Source of the DNA: Xaviernesmea oryzae
GTDB lineage: Bacteria; Pseudomonadota; Alphaproteobacteria; Rhizobiales; Rhizobiaceae
Reading direction: 5' to 3'
Assembly (NCBI RefSeq): GCF_900177415.1
Contig: NZ_FXAF01000011.1
Span: 806,001 to 870,000, forward strand
Length of the DNA stretch: 64,000 nt
The position numbers and the translations under genes are program-made. The notes under the pieces are model-generated. The model searched no databases. It was not told the DNA's origin and saw only the letters and a program-made list of their open reading frames with translations. Shown piece by piece: positions 8,152 to 16,136 of this stretch (position 1 is its first letter; each line of letters opens with the position of its first letter).

Positions 8152-9126
8152 ATGAAAATCACCACGATGATCGGCCTCGCATTGGGCCTGGCGCTCGGTG
8201 CAACCACGGTTCACGCGCAGGAGATCACGCTGCGCTCCGCCGACATCCATCCGGACGGCTATCCGACGGTCGATGCCGTCAAATATATGGGCGAACTGGT
8301 GTCGCAACGCACCAACGGCCGCATCAAGATCCAGGTCATGAACAATTCGGTTCTCGGCCAGGAAAAGGATACGATCGAGCAGACCCGCTTCGGCGTCATC
8401 GACATGAACCGCGTCAATGCGGCGCCGTTCAACAATCTCGTGCCCGAGACGGCCGTTCTCGGTCTCCCCTTCCTTTTCCGTTCGCCGGACCACATGCACA
8501 AGGTCGTCGATGGCCCGATCGGCGATGAAGTTCTCAAGGCCTTTGAACCTCATGGGCTGATCGGCCTTGCCTATTACGACTCCGGCGCGCGCTCGTTCTA
8601 TACGACCAAGAAGCCGGTCGAGAAGCTTGCCGACCTCAAGGGCATGAAGATCCGCGTCCAGCAGTCCGACATGTGGATCGCCATGATGCAGGCCTTCGGC
8701 GCCAACCCGACGCCGATGCCGATGGGCGAAGTTTATTCCTCGCTGGAAACCGGCGTGGTGGACGGCGCGGAAAACAACTGGCCATCCTACGAATCGGCGC
8801 GCCATTACGAAGTTGCCAAGAACTACTCTCTCACCCAGCATTCCATGACGCCGGAAATTCTCGTCATGTCCAAGATATCCTGGGACAAGCTTACCCCGGA
8901 CGACCAGAAGATCGTTCGCGAAGCGGCCAAGGAATCGGTCGGCAAGATGCGGGAATTGTGGGCGGCCCGCGAAAAGAGCTCTGAAGAGAAGGTCCGCGCC
9001 GGAGGCGTCAACGTTGTCACCGTCAACAAGGATGAATTCGCCGCGGCGATGAAGCCGGTCTACGACCGCTTCGTCACCGATGCCAAGCTGAAGGATCTTT
9101 TGAAGCGCATTCAGGACGTGCAGTAA
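8152..9126 (+). CDS. TRAP transporter solute-binding protein, DctP family
   Basis: 324 residues with a clear Sec signal peptide (Met-Lys start, hydrophobic stretch, cleavage after VHA-Q near residue 23). The DctP fold is marked by VLGQEKD, PFLFRSPDH and an ARSFYTTKKPV segment containing the arginine usually bound to the ligand carboxylate. It captures an organic acid in the periplasm for the DctQM permease encoded next. In an operon of uronate/aldarate enzymes the ligand is probably galacturonate or a relative, as with Agrobacterium GaaPQM. Strong AGAGGAGG ribosome site. Hairpins flank the gene on both sides. Confidence 0.92.
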   Translation: MKITTMIGLALGLALGATTVHAQEITLRSADIHPDGYPTVDAVKYMGELVSQRTNGRIKIQVMNNSVLGQEKDTIEQTRFGVIDMNRVNAAPFNNLVPETAVLGLPFLFRSPDHMHKVVDGPIGDEVLKAFEPHGLIGLAYYDSGARSFYTTKKPVEKLADLKGMKIRVQQSDMWIAMMQAFGANPTPMPMGEVYSSLETGVVDGAENNWPSYESARHYEVAKNYSLTQHSMTPEILVMSKISWDKLTPDDQKIVREAAKESVGKMRELWAAREKSSEEKVRAGGVNVVTVNKDEFAAAMKPVYDRFVTDAKLKDLLKRIQDVQ

Positions 9127-9137
9127 GTTGAAACAGC

Positions 9138-9167
9138 AGCCCGGTCCTCGAGCGAGGGTCGGGCTTT
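9138..9167 (+). terminator. Hairpin after the TRAP binding-protein gene
   Basis: Outer stem AGCCCG/CGGGCT (9138-9143, 9160-9165) and inner stem CCTCG-AG-CGAGG (9146-9157), then TTT. It probably gives partial termination or 3' protection so that binding protein exceeds permease, a common layout in such operons. Confidence 0.6.
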
Positions 9168-9211
9168 AAAGGGCCGGTTGTCGTCATGTTTCGGCGAGGA
9201 GGACAAGAACC

Positions 9212-9733
9212 ATGAGGAATTTCATGCTGGCCGTGAGACCGATACTGGGCGGTCTCAGCCGGATATCGCTCTATATCGCCGGCATCGGCATCGTCGCCAT
9301 GACGCTCATTGTCGGGTGGCAGGTTTTCGGCCGATATGTGCTGAACGATTCACCGACATGGTCGGAACCGCTTTCCCTTTACCTCATGTCCTGGTTCATC
9401 ATGCTCGGGGCCGCGGTGGGTGTCCGTGAAAGCGTCCATCTCGGCCTCGACATCGTACGCTATGTCATGCCCCCGGCAATCCAGAAGGCCATGGACCTCG
9501 TGAGCCTCGGCCTGATCGTGCTGTTCGGCATCGGCATGGCTTATTATTCCACATTGCTTGCCATCGGCACGTGGTCGGCCACCATCCCGGTTCTCGGCTG
9601 GCCGGGCGGCACCGACTTCTTTCCCATGATCGCCGGGGGCGTCATGATCGCTCTTTTTTCCCTCGAACGCTTCGTTGACGTCGCCATCGGCGAGGAAATC
9701 GCCGCGGATGTCCTGGTCCAGGAGGCGGCATAA
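9212..9733 (+). CDS. TRAP transporter small permease, DctQ family
   Basis: 173 residues with about four membrane segments (roughly 20-42, 55-75, 95-115, 135-155). The early GWQVFGRYVLNDSPTWSEPL segment, with its conserved R-Y and W-(S/T)-E, is the DctQ signature. It is the small integral-membrane partner that forms the Na+-driven complex with DctM. A GAGGAGG site precedes the ATG, and its TAA overlaps the dctM ATG by one base, so the two permease subunits are coupled. Confidence 0.92.
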   Translation: MRNFMLAVRPILGGLSRISLYIAGIGIVAMTLIVGWQVFGRYVLNDSPTWSEPLSLYLMSWFIMLGAAVGVRESVHLGLDIVRYVMPPAIQKAMDLVSLGLIVLFGIGMAYYSTLLAIGTWSATIPVLGWPGGTDFFPMIAGGVMIALFSLERFVDVAIGEEIAADVLVQEAA

Positions 9734-11013
9734 TGGCCTATACCATCCTTTTCGGCACCTTCACGCTTCTCATGCTGATCGGCACGCCGATCGCCTTCTG
9801 CCTCGGCATCGCCTCGCTCGCCACCGTGCTCTACATGGGCCTTCCGCCGATCGTCGTCTTCCAGCAGTTGAATTCGGGCATGAACGTCTTTGCCATGATG
9901 GCAATCCCGTTCTTCATCTTTGCCGGCGATCTGATGGTGCGCGGCGGCATCGCGCACCGGCTGATCCGCTTCGCAGCCGGTCTCGTGGGCCATATGCGCG
10001 GCGGGCTCGGTCAGGTGAACGTCGTCGCCTCGACCCTGTTCGGCGGCATCTCCGGCTCCGCGGTGGCGGACGCTTCCGCCGTCGGCGGCTTGATGATCCC
10101 GCAAATGGCGAAGCGCGGCTATGACAAGGACTATGCCGTCAACGTGACGGTGAACGCGGCGATCATCGCCCTGATGATCCCGCCGTCGCACAACATGATC
10201 CTCTATTCGATCGCGGCTGGCGGCAACGTCTCGGTGGCCGACCTCTTCACGGCCGGCATCATTCCCGGCCTGCTTTTGGCAGTGGCGCTGATGTTCACGG
10301 CATGGTGGGTTGCCCGCAAGCGCGGTTATCCGGCGGAGCCTTTTCCGGGCTTGGCGCGCGTAGGCTATTACCTGCTTGCCTCGCTGCCGGGCATCCTGCT
10401 GATCGGCATCATCTTCGGCGGCGTCCGCTCCGGCGTGTTCACCGCAACCGAAAGCTCCTGCATCGCCGTCCTCTATGCCTTCCTCATCGCCATGCTGGTC
10501 TATCGCGAGCTGAACTGGGAAGGCTTCGTCGAAGCGGTCATGGGCGCGGTCCGCACCACCGCCATGGTTCTGCTGGTCATCGGCACGGCTGCGTCGTTCG
10601 GCTGGCTGATGGCTTTCCTCCAGGTACAGACACTGATCATCAGCGCGATCGGCGCCGTCTCGGACAATCCGATCATCGTCCTGCTCATGATCAACATCAT
10701 CCTGCTGATCCTCGGCACCTTCATGGACATGGCGCCCATGGTGATCATCTCGACCCCCATTCTGCTGCCGGTCGTCAAGGCGTTCGGCATCGATCCGGTG
10801 CATTTCGGCGTCGTCATGATCCTCAATGCCGGCATCGGCTTGAACACGCCGCCGGTCGGCACCGTGCTCTTTGTCGGCTGTGCAGTCGGCGGCATATCGA
10901 TCCGGGAGGCGATGCGCACGATATGGCCTTTCTTTGGCGCCAGCATCGCCGTACTGATGGCGGTAACGTACATTCCAGCTCTCTCGCTCTGGCTGCCGAG
11001 TCTCTTCAGATAG
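9733..11013 (+). CDS. TRAP transporter large permease, DctM family
   Basis: 426 residues, about twelve membrane segments, the transport-competent subunit of a TRAP system. Family marks include FGGISGSAVADASAVGG (about 96-112) and MIPPSHNMI in the first half, with the related LNTPPVGT in the second half, reflecting the internal inverted repeat. It would move the acid captured by the DctP protein into the cytoplasm by Na+ symport. Its product feeds the Gli/Gci/KdgD enzymes encoded upstream. Confidence 0.93.
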   Translation: MAYTILFGTFTLLMLIGTPIAFCLGIASLATVLYMGLPPIVVFQQLNSGMNVFAMMAIPFFIFAGDLMVRGGIAHRLIRFAAGLVGHMRGGLGQVNVVASTLFGGISGSAVADASAVGGLMIPQMAKRGYDKDYAVNVTVNAAIIALMIPPSHNMILYSIAAGGNVSVADLFTAGIIPGLLLAVALMFTAWWVARKRGYPAEPFPGLARVGYYLLASLPGILLIGIIFGGVRSGVFTATESSCIAVLYAFLIAMLVYRELNWEGFVEAVMGAVRTTAMVLLVIGTAASFGWLMAFLQVQTLIISAIGAVSDNPIIVLLMINIILLILGTFMDMAPMVIISTPILLPVVKAFGIDPVHFGVVMILNAGIGLNTPPVGTVLFVGCAVGGISIREAMRTIWPFFGASIAVLMAVTYIPALSLWLPSLFR

Positions 11014-11038
11014 AAACGGCACGCATCATCTTCCTGCC

Positions 11039-11060
11039 GGTCCCGCCACGCGGGACCTTT
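11039..11060 (+). terminator. Hairpin between permease and dehydrogenase genes
   Basis: GGTCCCGC-CAC-GCGGGACC (11039-11057), a perfect 8-bp stem with 3-base loop followed by TTT. This is the third such structure in the operon; partial termination or message processing is likely because the dehydrogenase gene starts only 23 bases later. Confidence 0.6.
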
Positions 11061-11079
11061 CACATGAAAGGAGAGGTCC

Positions 11080-12513
11080 ATGACCATCTACCAGAACCTG
11101 ATCGCCGGCGAATGGGTCGGCGCTGACGCTTCGAAAAACATCAACCCTTCCGACACCAACGACGTCGTCGGCCTGTATGCCCAAGGCAGCGCCGAAGACG
11201 GCAGACAGGCGATTGCAGCGGCCAAGGCTGCCTTTCCGGCCTGGTCGCGCTCCGGCATCCTGGAGCGCCATGCGGTGCTGAGGAAGACTTCCGACGAGAT
11301 TCTTGCGCGCAAGGAAGAACTCGGAAAACTGCTGGCGCGCGAAGAAGGCAAGACGCTGCCGGAAGCGATCGGCGAAGTCACCCGCGCCGCGCAGATCTTC
11401 GATTTCTTCGCCGGCGAGGCGCTGCGCCTGACGGGAGAAATGGTTCCTTCCGCCCGTCCGGGGATCGGCGTCGAGATCACCCGCGAACCGCTCGGCGTCA
11501 TCGGCATCATCACGCCCTGGAATTTCCCGATCGCCATTCCGGCCTGGAAGATCGCGCCGGCGCTCTGCTACGGCAATACCGTGGTCTTCAAGCCGGCCGA
11601 TCTCGTGCCCGGCTGCGCCTGGGCGATCGTGGATATCCTGAACCGAGCCGGTCTCCCGAAGGGCGTCCTGAACCTCGTCATGGGCCGCGGCTCCGTCGTC
11701 GGGCAGGCCATGCTCGACAGCCCGGATCTTGCCGGCATCACCTTCACCGGCTCGACCGGCACCGGCAAGCGCGTGGCTCTCGCCTCGATCGAGCATAACC
11801 GCAAGTTCCAGCTGGAAATGGGCGGCAAGAACCCGATGGTCGTGCTCGACGATGCCGACCTCGCCGTCGCCGTCGAGGCCGCCGCCAATTCAGGCTTCTT
11901 CTCGACCGGCCAGCGCTGCACCGCCTCCTCCCGCCTGATCGTCACGGAAGGCATCCACGACAGGTTCGTCGCGGCGCTGACCGAGAAGCTCAAGTCGCTG
12001 ACGGTGGACAACGCCTTGAAGCAGGGCACGCATATCGGCCCTGTCGTCGACGAAAAGCAGTTGAAGCAGGACACCGATTATATCGAGATCGGCAAACAGG
12101 AAGGAGCGAAGCTTGCTTATGGCGGCGAGCTCCTGAAGCGCGACACGCCCGGCTTCTACCTGCAGCCGACGCTCTTCACCGAAGCCACCAATCAGATGCG
12201 CATCAGCCAAGAAGAAATCTTCGGGCCGGTCGCGTCGGTCATCCGCGTGAAGAATTACGAGGAAGCGCTGGCCGTCGCGAACGACACGCCCTTCGGTCTT
12301 TCGGCCGGCATCGCCACCACGAGCCTGAAATACGCCACCCATTTCAAGCGCAATTCGGAGGCCGGCATGGTGATGGTCAACCTGCCGACGGCGGGCGTCG
12401 ACTTCCATGTGCCCTTCGGCGGCCGCAAGGCTTCGTCCTTCGGCCCGCGCGAACAGGGCAAATATGCCGCCGAGTTCTTCACCGTGGTGAAGACCGCCTA
12501 CACGCAGCCCTGA
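11080..12513 (+). CDS. Aldehyde dehydrogenase, probable alpha-ketoglutarate semialdehyde dehydrogenase
   Basis: 477-residue NAD(P)+-dependent aldehyde dehydrogenase of standard length. Catalytic Cys280 lies in STGQRCTASS, the general base Glu246 in LEMGGKNP, and the cofactor loop FTGSTGTGKR near 222-231. KdgD produces alpha-ketoglutarate semialdehyde, so oxidation to alpha-ketoglutarate is the missing last step and this gene fits it. Succinate semialdehyde dehydrogenases have a similar architecture, so substrate assignment rests on context. Start supported by AAGGAGAGG; a strong terminator follows the gene. Confidence 0.87.
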   Translation: MTIYQNLIAGEWVGADASKNINPSDTNDVVGLYAQGSAEDGRQAIAAAKAAFPAWSRSGILERHAVLRKTSDEILARKEELGKLLAREEGKTLPEAIGEVTRAAQIFDFFAGEALRLTGEMVPSARPGIGVEITREPLGVIGIITPWNFPIAIPAWKIAPALCYGNTVVFKPADLVPGCAWAIVDILNRAGLPKGVLNLVMGRGSVVGQAMLDSPDLAGITFTGSTGTGKRVALASIEHNRKFQLEMGGKNPMVVLDDADLAVAVEAAANSGFFSTGQRCTASSRLIVTEGIHDRFVAALTEKLKSLTVDNALKQGTHIGPVVDEKQLKQDTDYIEIGKQEGAKLAYGGELLKRDTPGFYLQPTLFTEATNQMRISQEEIFGPVASVIRVKNYEEALAVANDTPFGLSAGIATTSLKYATHFKRNSEAGMVMVNLPTAGVDFHVPFGGRKASSFGPREQGKYAAEFFTVVKTAYTQP

Positions 12514-12529
12514 CAAAACCGGCGCAAAC

Positions 12530-12567
12530 AAAAGGGCGCTGCCGTTGACGATGGCAGCGCCCTTTTT
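12530..12567. terminator. Bidirectional intrinsic terminator between the uronate operon and msrA
   Basis: AAAAGGGCGCTGCC and its exact complement GGCAGCGCCCTTTT flank a 9-base loop, with T-runs available in both orientations. It serves the convergent dehydrogenase gene (plus) and msrA (minus). Confidence 0.9.
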
Positions 12568-12584
12568 CATTCAGCTATGATCGT

Positions 12585-13109
12585 TCATTCGGCGGCCGCA
12601 ACACTGGAGCGTTTCGGCAGCGTCCAGTTCGGACGCGGGAAATGGCAGGTATAGCCATTCGGATAGCGCTCCAGATAATCCTGGTGCTCCGGTTCCGCTT
12701 CCCAGAAGTCTCCGACCGGTTCAACTTCCGTCACCACCCTGCCCGGCCACAGGCCGGAGGCGTTCACATCGGCGATCGTGTCTTCGGCGACGCGCTTCTG
12801 CTCGTCGTTTTCGTAATAGATCGCCGAGCGGTAGCTCATGCCGATATCGTTGCCCTGTCGGTTCTTGGTGGTGGGATCGTGGATCTGGAAGAAGAACTCC
12901 AGAAGGTCGCGATAGCTCATCTTCGCAGGGTCGAAGATGACTTCGATGGCTTCGGCATGGGTGCCGTGATTGCGGTAGGTGGCGTTCGGAACATCGCCGC
13001 CGCTATAGCCGACGCGGGTGGAGATCACGCCCGGAAAACGGCGGATCAGGTCCTGCATGCCCCAGAAACAACCGCCCGCCAAGACGGCCCGTTCGGTAGT
13101 CGTCGTCAT
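12585..13109 (-). CDS. msrA: Peptide-methionine (S)-S-oxide reductase MsrA
   Basis: 174 residues. It repairs methionine-S-sulfoxide in proteins. The catalytic GCFWG motif begins at residue 13 (Cys14), followed by the family YSGG and EVIFDP segments and DIGMSYRSAIYY. The frame is open a further 27 codons upstream, but the ATG at 13109 is preceded by an AAGGAGGAAAG ribosome site and gives the normal MsrA start. It is the last minus-strand gene after an enolase-superfamily gene (78-base gap), so it may be read from its own promoter; no functional link to sugar-acid use is evident. Confidence 0.95.
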   Translation of the reverse strand: MTTTTERAVLAGGCFWGMQDLIRRFPGVISTRVGYSGGDVPNATYRNHGTHAEAIEVIFDPAKMSYRDLLEFFFQIHDPTTKNRQGNDIGMSYRSAIYYENDEQKRVAEDTIADVNASGLWPGRVVTEVEPVGDFWEAEPEHQDYLERYPNGYTCHFPRPNWTLPKRSSVAAAE

Positions 13110-13186
13110 GCTTTCCTCCTTCGGTTTGGGATTTGCCCTAAAATGGCGCTCCGCGGACGGAAATTCAATGACGATCAGCCAGCCCG

Positions 13187-14380
13187 TCACCGCCGGATGG
13201 CGAATTCGAACACCTCTTCCTTGGGTTCCACGCCGAGGCCGGCGCCGGTCGGCACCACATAGGCCCCCTCGCCCGAAGCCATGTCGCCCCTGGTATAGGT
13301 GAGATTCCGGTCGAAGATCGAGTGCTGGTATTCGTGATAGGGCACGTTCTGCAGCGCCGACGACGCCTGCAGGCTCGCCGCCATGAAGATGCCGACGCTG
13401 ATCGAAGCATGCGGCATGATATTCATGTGGAAGGCCTGCGCCATCTGGCCGATGCGGATGAATTCCGTAATTCCCGTATGGCCCATTTCCGGCTGGACGA
13501 TGCTCATCGCCCGTGCTTCGAAGCGCGGCCTGTATTCGTAGGTCGTGCGCAGTTCCTCGCCGAGAGCGAGCGGCACGCCGATGCCGGCCGCAACCCGCGC
13601 CTGGCCTTCGAGGTTTTCCGGCTGCACCGGGGCTTCCGCGAAATAGAGATTATAGGGCTCCAGCCGCCGGATGATGCGGATCGCCTCGCCCGCCTCGAAC
13701 TTCCAGTGCAGATCGACCATCAGGTCGATATCGGGCCCGACGGCTTCGCGCAGCGCCGCCATTTCCTTGATGATATCCTCCTCGGAAACGACAGCCGCGA
13801 ACTTGATGCCCTTGTAGCCCTTGCCGACCCAGTAGGCGGCGAGATCGCAGCGCTCCTTCAGCGTCGCTTTCGGCAGGCCGGAGACATAGGCTCGGATCGT
13901 ATCGTGCCGCCGCCCGCCGAGCAGCGTCGAGACCGGCACGCCGAGGTTCTTGCCGGCGATATCCCAGAGCGCAATATCGACGCCCGCCAGCGCATCGAGA
14001 TAGTAGCCGCCGAAGAAGCCGCGCACCCGCATCAGGTCGTAGAGGTCTTCGTGGATGACCGCCGCATCGCCGGGATCCCGGCCGATGATGACCGGGCCGA
14101 GCACGTCGTCGATGATCGCCTTGGTCGCTTCTGGCGCCACGATGCCGTAGCACTCGCCCCAGCCCACCTTGCCGCTTTCGCCCGTCACCTTGATGAGCAG
14201 CGTCATGTCGGTCGAGGGATAGATGGTGCGGTTGCCCTTGCGGATCAGGTAACCGCGCTCATTGATCGCCTCGCCCTCCTTCAGCGGCCCGAGATAGGGC
14301 ACCTCCCGCGGAATGGAGATGATGAACGTCTCCACCGCGACGATCGCATCAACAACGTTTTTCGGCCTAGATCTCGGCAT
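13187..14380 (-). CDS. Enolase-superfamily acid-sugar dehydratase or racemase
   Basis: 397 residues, mandelate racemase/muconate-lactonizing type. Metal ligands appear as Asp in MVDLHW, Glu in FAEAP and Glu in LGEEL; a His in MPHAS lies near the end of the barrel. The second-strand KxK motif is reduced to a single Lys in GIKFAAV, arguing against a simple mandelate-racemase mechanism. It sits 10 bases downstream of a DHDPS-family gene and behind a sugar ABC importer, so it probably dehydrates an aldonate or aldarate whose keto-deoxy product the neighbour processes. The substrate is unknown. Confidence 0.85.
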   Translation of the reverse strand: MPRSRPKNVVDAIVAVETFIISIPREVPYLGPLKEGEAINERGYLIRKGNRTIYPSTDMTLLIKVTGESGKVGWGECYGIVAPEATKAIIDDVLGPVIIGRDPGDAAVIHEDLYDLMRVRGFFGGYYLDALAGVDIALWDIAGKNLGVPVSTLLGGRRHDTIRAYVSGLPKATLKERCDLAAYWVGKGYKGIKFAAVVSEEDIIKEMAALREAVGPDIDLMVDLHWKFEAGEAIRIIRRLEPYNLYFAEAPVQPENLEGQARVAAGIGVPLALGEELRTTYEYRPRFEARAMSIVQPEMGHTGITEFIRIGQMAQAFHMNIMPHASISVGIFMAASLQASSALQNVPYHEYQHSIFDRNLTYTRGDMASGEGAYVVPTGAGLGVEPKEEVFEFAIRR

Positions 14381-14390
14381 GGGTCCCGGC

Positions 14391-15302
14391 TCAGTTCGGC
14401 TTGTGATTGGTATAGGGCAAATCGGCCTCCGCCAGAAGCAGCGCCAATTCCTTGCGGTCGCCCTCGTCGAATTTCGGTCCCTTGCCGCGCACGAACGTAT
14501 TCCTGATGACGCCGCGGCGGCGCAGCACTTCCTTGGTCATGTGCATGCGGAAGATCGCCTGGAAGTTCAAAAGCGGCAGCGAGACGTTGTAGAGCTTTCG
14601 CGTCGTCGCGACATCGCCCTTCTGCCAGGCATGGATCATCTGCGCATGGATGTCGGCGAGTTCGGCGGCCGGCATGGTGCCCGCGGCACCTCGCGCCAGC
14701 TCATCGGTGATATAGCGACCGCCGGCGCCGCCGAAGATCGCGTCCAGCGAGCCGTTGGCCGCCGCCTTGATGCGGGTCAGATGCTGGCCGCAGGGCGCGG
14801 TCTCTTCCTTGACGTAGCGGATTTCCGGAACGGCATTGGCGATCGCCGCCACCTCTTCCGGCGTCAGCCCCGCACCGATCGGCTTCGGCTGGTTCTGCAG
14901 CATGATCGGCACGCCGGCATTCGCGGCGACTTGCCTGAAATAGGCCGTCTGGGCGGCGATGTCGTTGCCGAGCGAGAGCGGCGCCATCACCATGGCAGCC
15001 CCCGCCCCGATCTCCGCCGCCTGTGCGACGTGCCGCGCTGCTGCTTTCGGGTCCGGATCGCTGGCTCCGATGATGATCGGTATGCGCCCGCCGATCCGCT
15101 CGGCGAGCAGTTCCACCTGCCGTTGGCGTTCCTCCGGCGTCAGCGTGTCCACTTCGCTCGCGACCCCCGGATAGACGACGCCGTCCACCCGGCTCTCCAG
15201 CGCGAAGTCGATAATGGAGATGAAATCCGCCTCGTCGATCGAGCCGTCGTCGCGGAAGGGGGTCGGAAGAACGGGAAAAGCTCCGGCTAAAGGTTTGGTC
15301 AT
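14391..15302 (-). CDS. Dihydrodipicolinate synthase/N-acetylneuraminate lyase family enzyme
   Basis: 303 residues starting at MTKPLAG, whose ATG overlaps the upstream permease stop (ATGA). The Schiff-base lysine is present in RYVKEETAP. The tyrosine normally found in the Y-N motif on the preceding strand is replaced (MLQNQP), and the carboxylate loop reads GVASEV rather than the GTTGE type. It is therefore an aldolase or dehydratase of this family with altered chemistry or substrate, not a lysine-pathway DapA. Neighbouring dehydratase and importer genes point to a keto-deoxy sugar acid. Confidence 0.85.
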   Translation of the reverse strand: MTKPLAGAFPVLPTPFRDDGSIDEADFISIIDFALESRVDGVVYPGVASEVDTLTPEERQRQVELLAERIGGRIPIIIGASDPDPKAAARHVAQAAEIGAGAAMVMAPLSLGNDIAAQTAYFRQVAANAGVPIMLQNQPKPIGAGLTPEEVAAIANAVPEIRYVKEETAPCGQHLTRIKAAANGSLDAIFGGAGGRYITDELARGAAGTMPAAELADIHAQMIHAWQKGDVATTRKLYNVSLPLLNFQAIFRMHMTKEVLRRRGVIRNTFVRGKGPKFDEGDRKELALLLAEADLPYTNHKPN

Positions 15303-16135
15303 TTGACTGCTCCGGCGGTGACGCCCTGAATGAAGTAACGTTGGAGGAACATGAAGGCCACGACGATGGGCGCGGATGCGATCAGCGATGCCGCCATGGC
15401 GCCGCCCCAGTCGGAATTGACCTCGTTGAGATAGGTGAGAAGCAGGCCCGGCCCGATCGTGCGCTTGTCCTCCGAGACGATCAGCGTCATCGAATAGAGA
15501 AGATCGTTCCAGGACCACATGAAGGAATAGAGGAAGACGGTGACGATCGGCGGGATCGAGATCGGGATGACGATCGTGTGGAAGATGCGCAGATCGCTGG
15601 CGCCGTCCGCCCGCGCCGCATCGATCAGCTCGTCCGGCACCTGGGAGAAGTAGCTGTAGAGCATGTAGGTCGAGACGGGCAGCGCGAAGACGATGTAGCT
15701 CAGGATCAGCCCCGGCCGGGTGTCGAGCAGGCCGATTTCGCTCATCAGCGGATAGATGGAGATCAAGAGCAGGCCGAACGGGAACATCTGCGCCGACAGC
15801 ATGAAGAGCATCACCGGCTGGCGGCCGATATAACGATACTTGGCGAAGCTGAAGCCGGCATAGAGAGCCAGCAGCGTCACAAGTGCCGCGCTGCATGTCG
15901 AGGTGATCAGGCTATTGGTCAGGTACATCGGCAGCTTGCCGGTGGTCAGCGCAGTCACGAAATGCTGCAGGCTCGGCATGGTCGGGAACGGCGTCGGCAC
16001 GACCTGATAGAGCTCGGCATTCGCCTTCAGCGAGGAGATCACCAGCCAATAGAGCGGAAAGAACAAGAAGAACCCGATCACGATCAGCGCGAGGAAGAAG
16101 ACGAACTTCGCCTGGCGGGAGGAAAGGTCGAACAT
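15299..16135 (-). CDS. Carbohydrate ABC transporter permease, MalG type
   Basis: 278 residues with six predicted membrane segments. The cytoplasmic coupling loop ELIDAARADGAS is the EAA motif that docks on the ATPase. It pairs with the MalF-type permease encoded 1 base upstream and with the binding protein (17281-18552) and UgpC/MalK-like ATPase (19436-20530) of the same strand. The stop overlaps the start of the DHDPS-family gene, tying uptake to catabolism. Confidence 0.93.
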   Translation of the reverse strand: MFDLSSRQAKFVFFLALIVIGFFLFFPLYWLVISSLKANAELYQVVPTPFPTMPSLQHFVTALTTGKLPMYLTNSLITSTCSAALVTLLALYAGFSFAKYRYIGRQPVMLFMLSAQMFPFGLLLISIYPLMSEIGLLDTRPGLILSYIVFALPVSTYMLYSYFSQVPDELIDAARADGASDLRIFHTIVIPISIPPIVTVFLYSFMWSWNDLLYSMTLIVSEDKRTIGPGLLLTYLNEVNSDWGGAMAASLIASAPIVVAFMFLQRYFIQGVTAGAVK

Positions 16136-16136
16136 A

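Noticed and set aside
9544..11022. 492-codon minus-strand frame opposite the TRAP permeases
   Set aside because: His/Asp/Arg-rich antisense product with no domain; it mirrors the DctQM codons.
14391..15896. 501-residue version of the DHDPS-family protein
   Set aside because: The N-terminal 200 residues are a frame-shifted reading of the permease gene; the ATGA overlap at 15299-15302 marks the real start.
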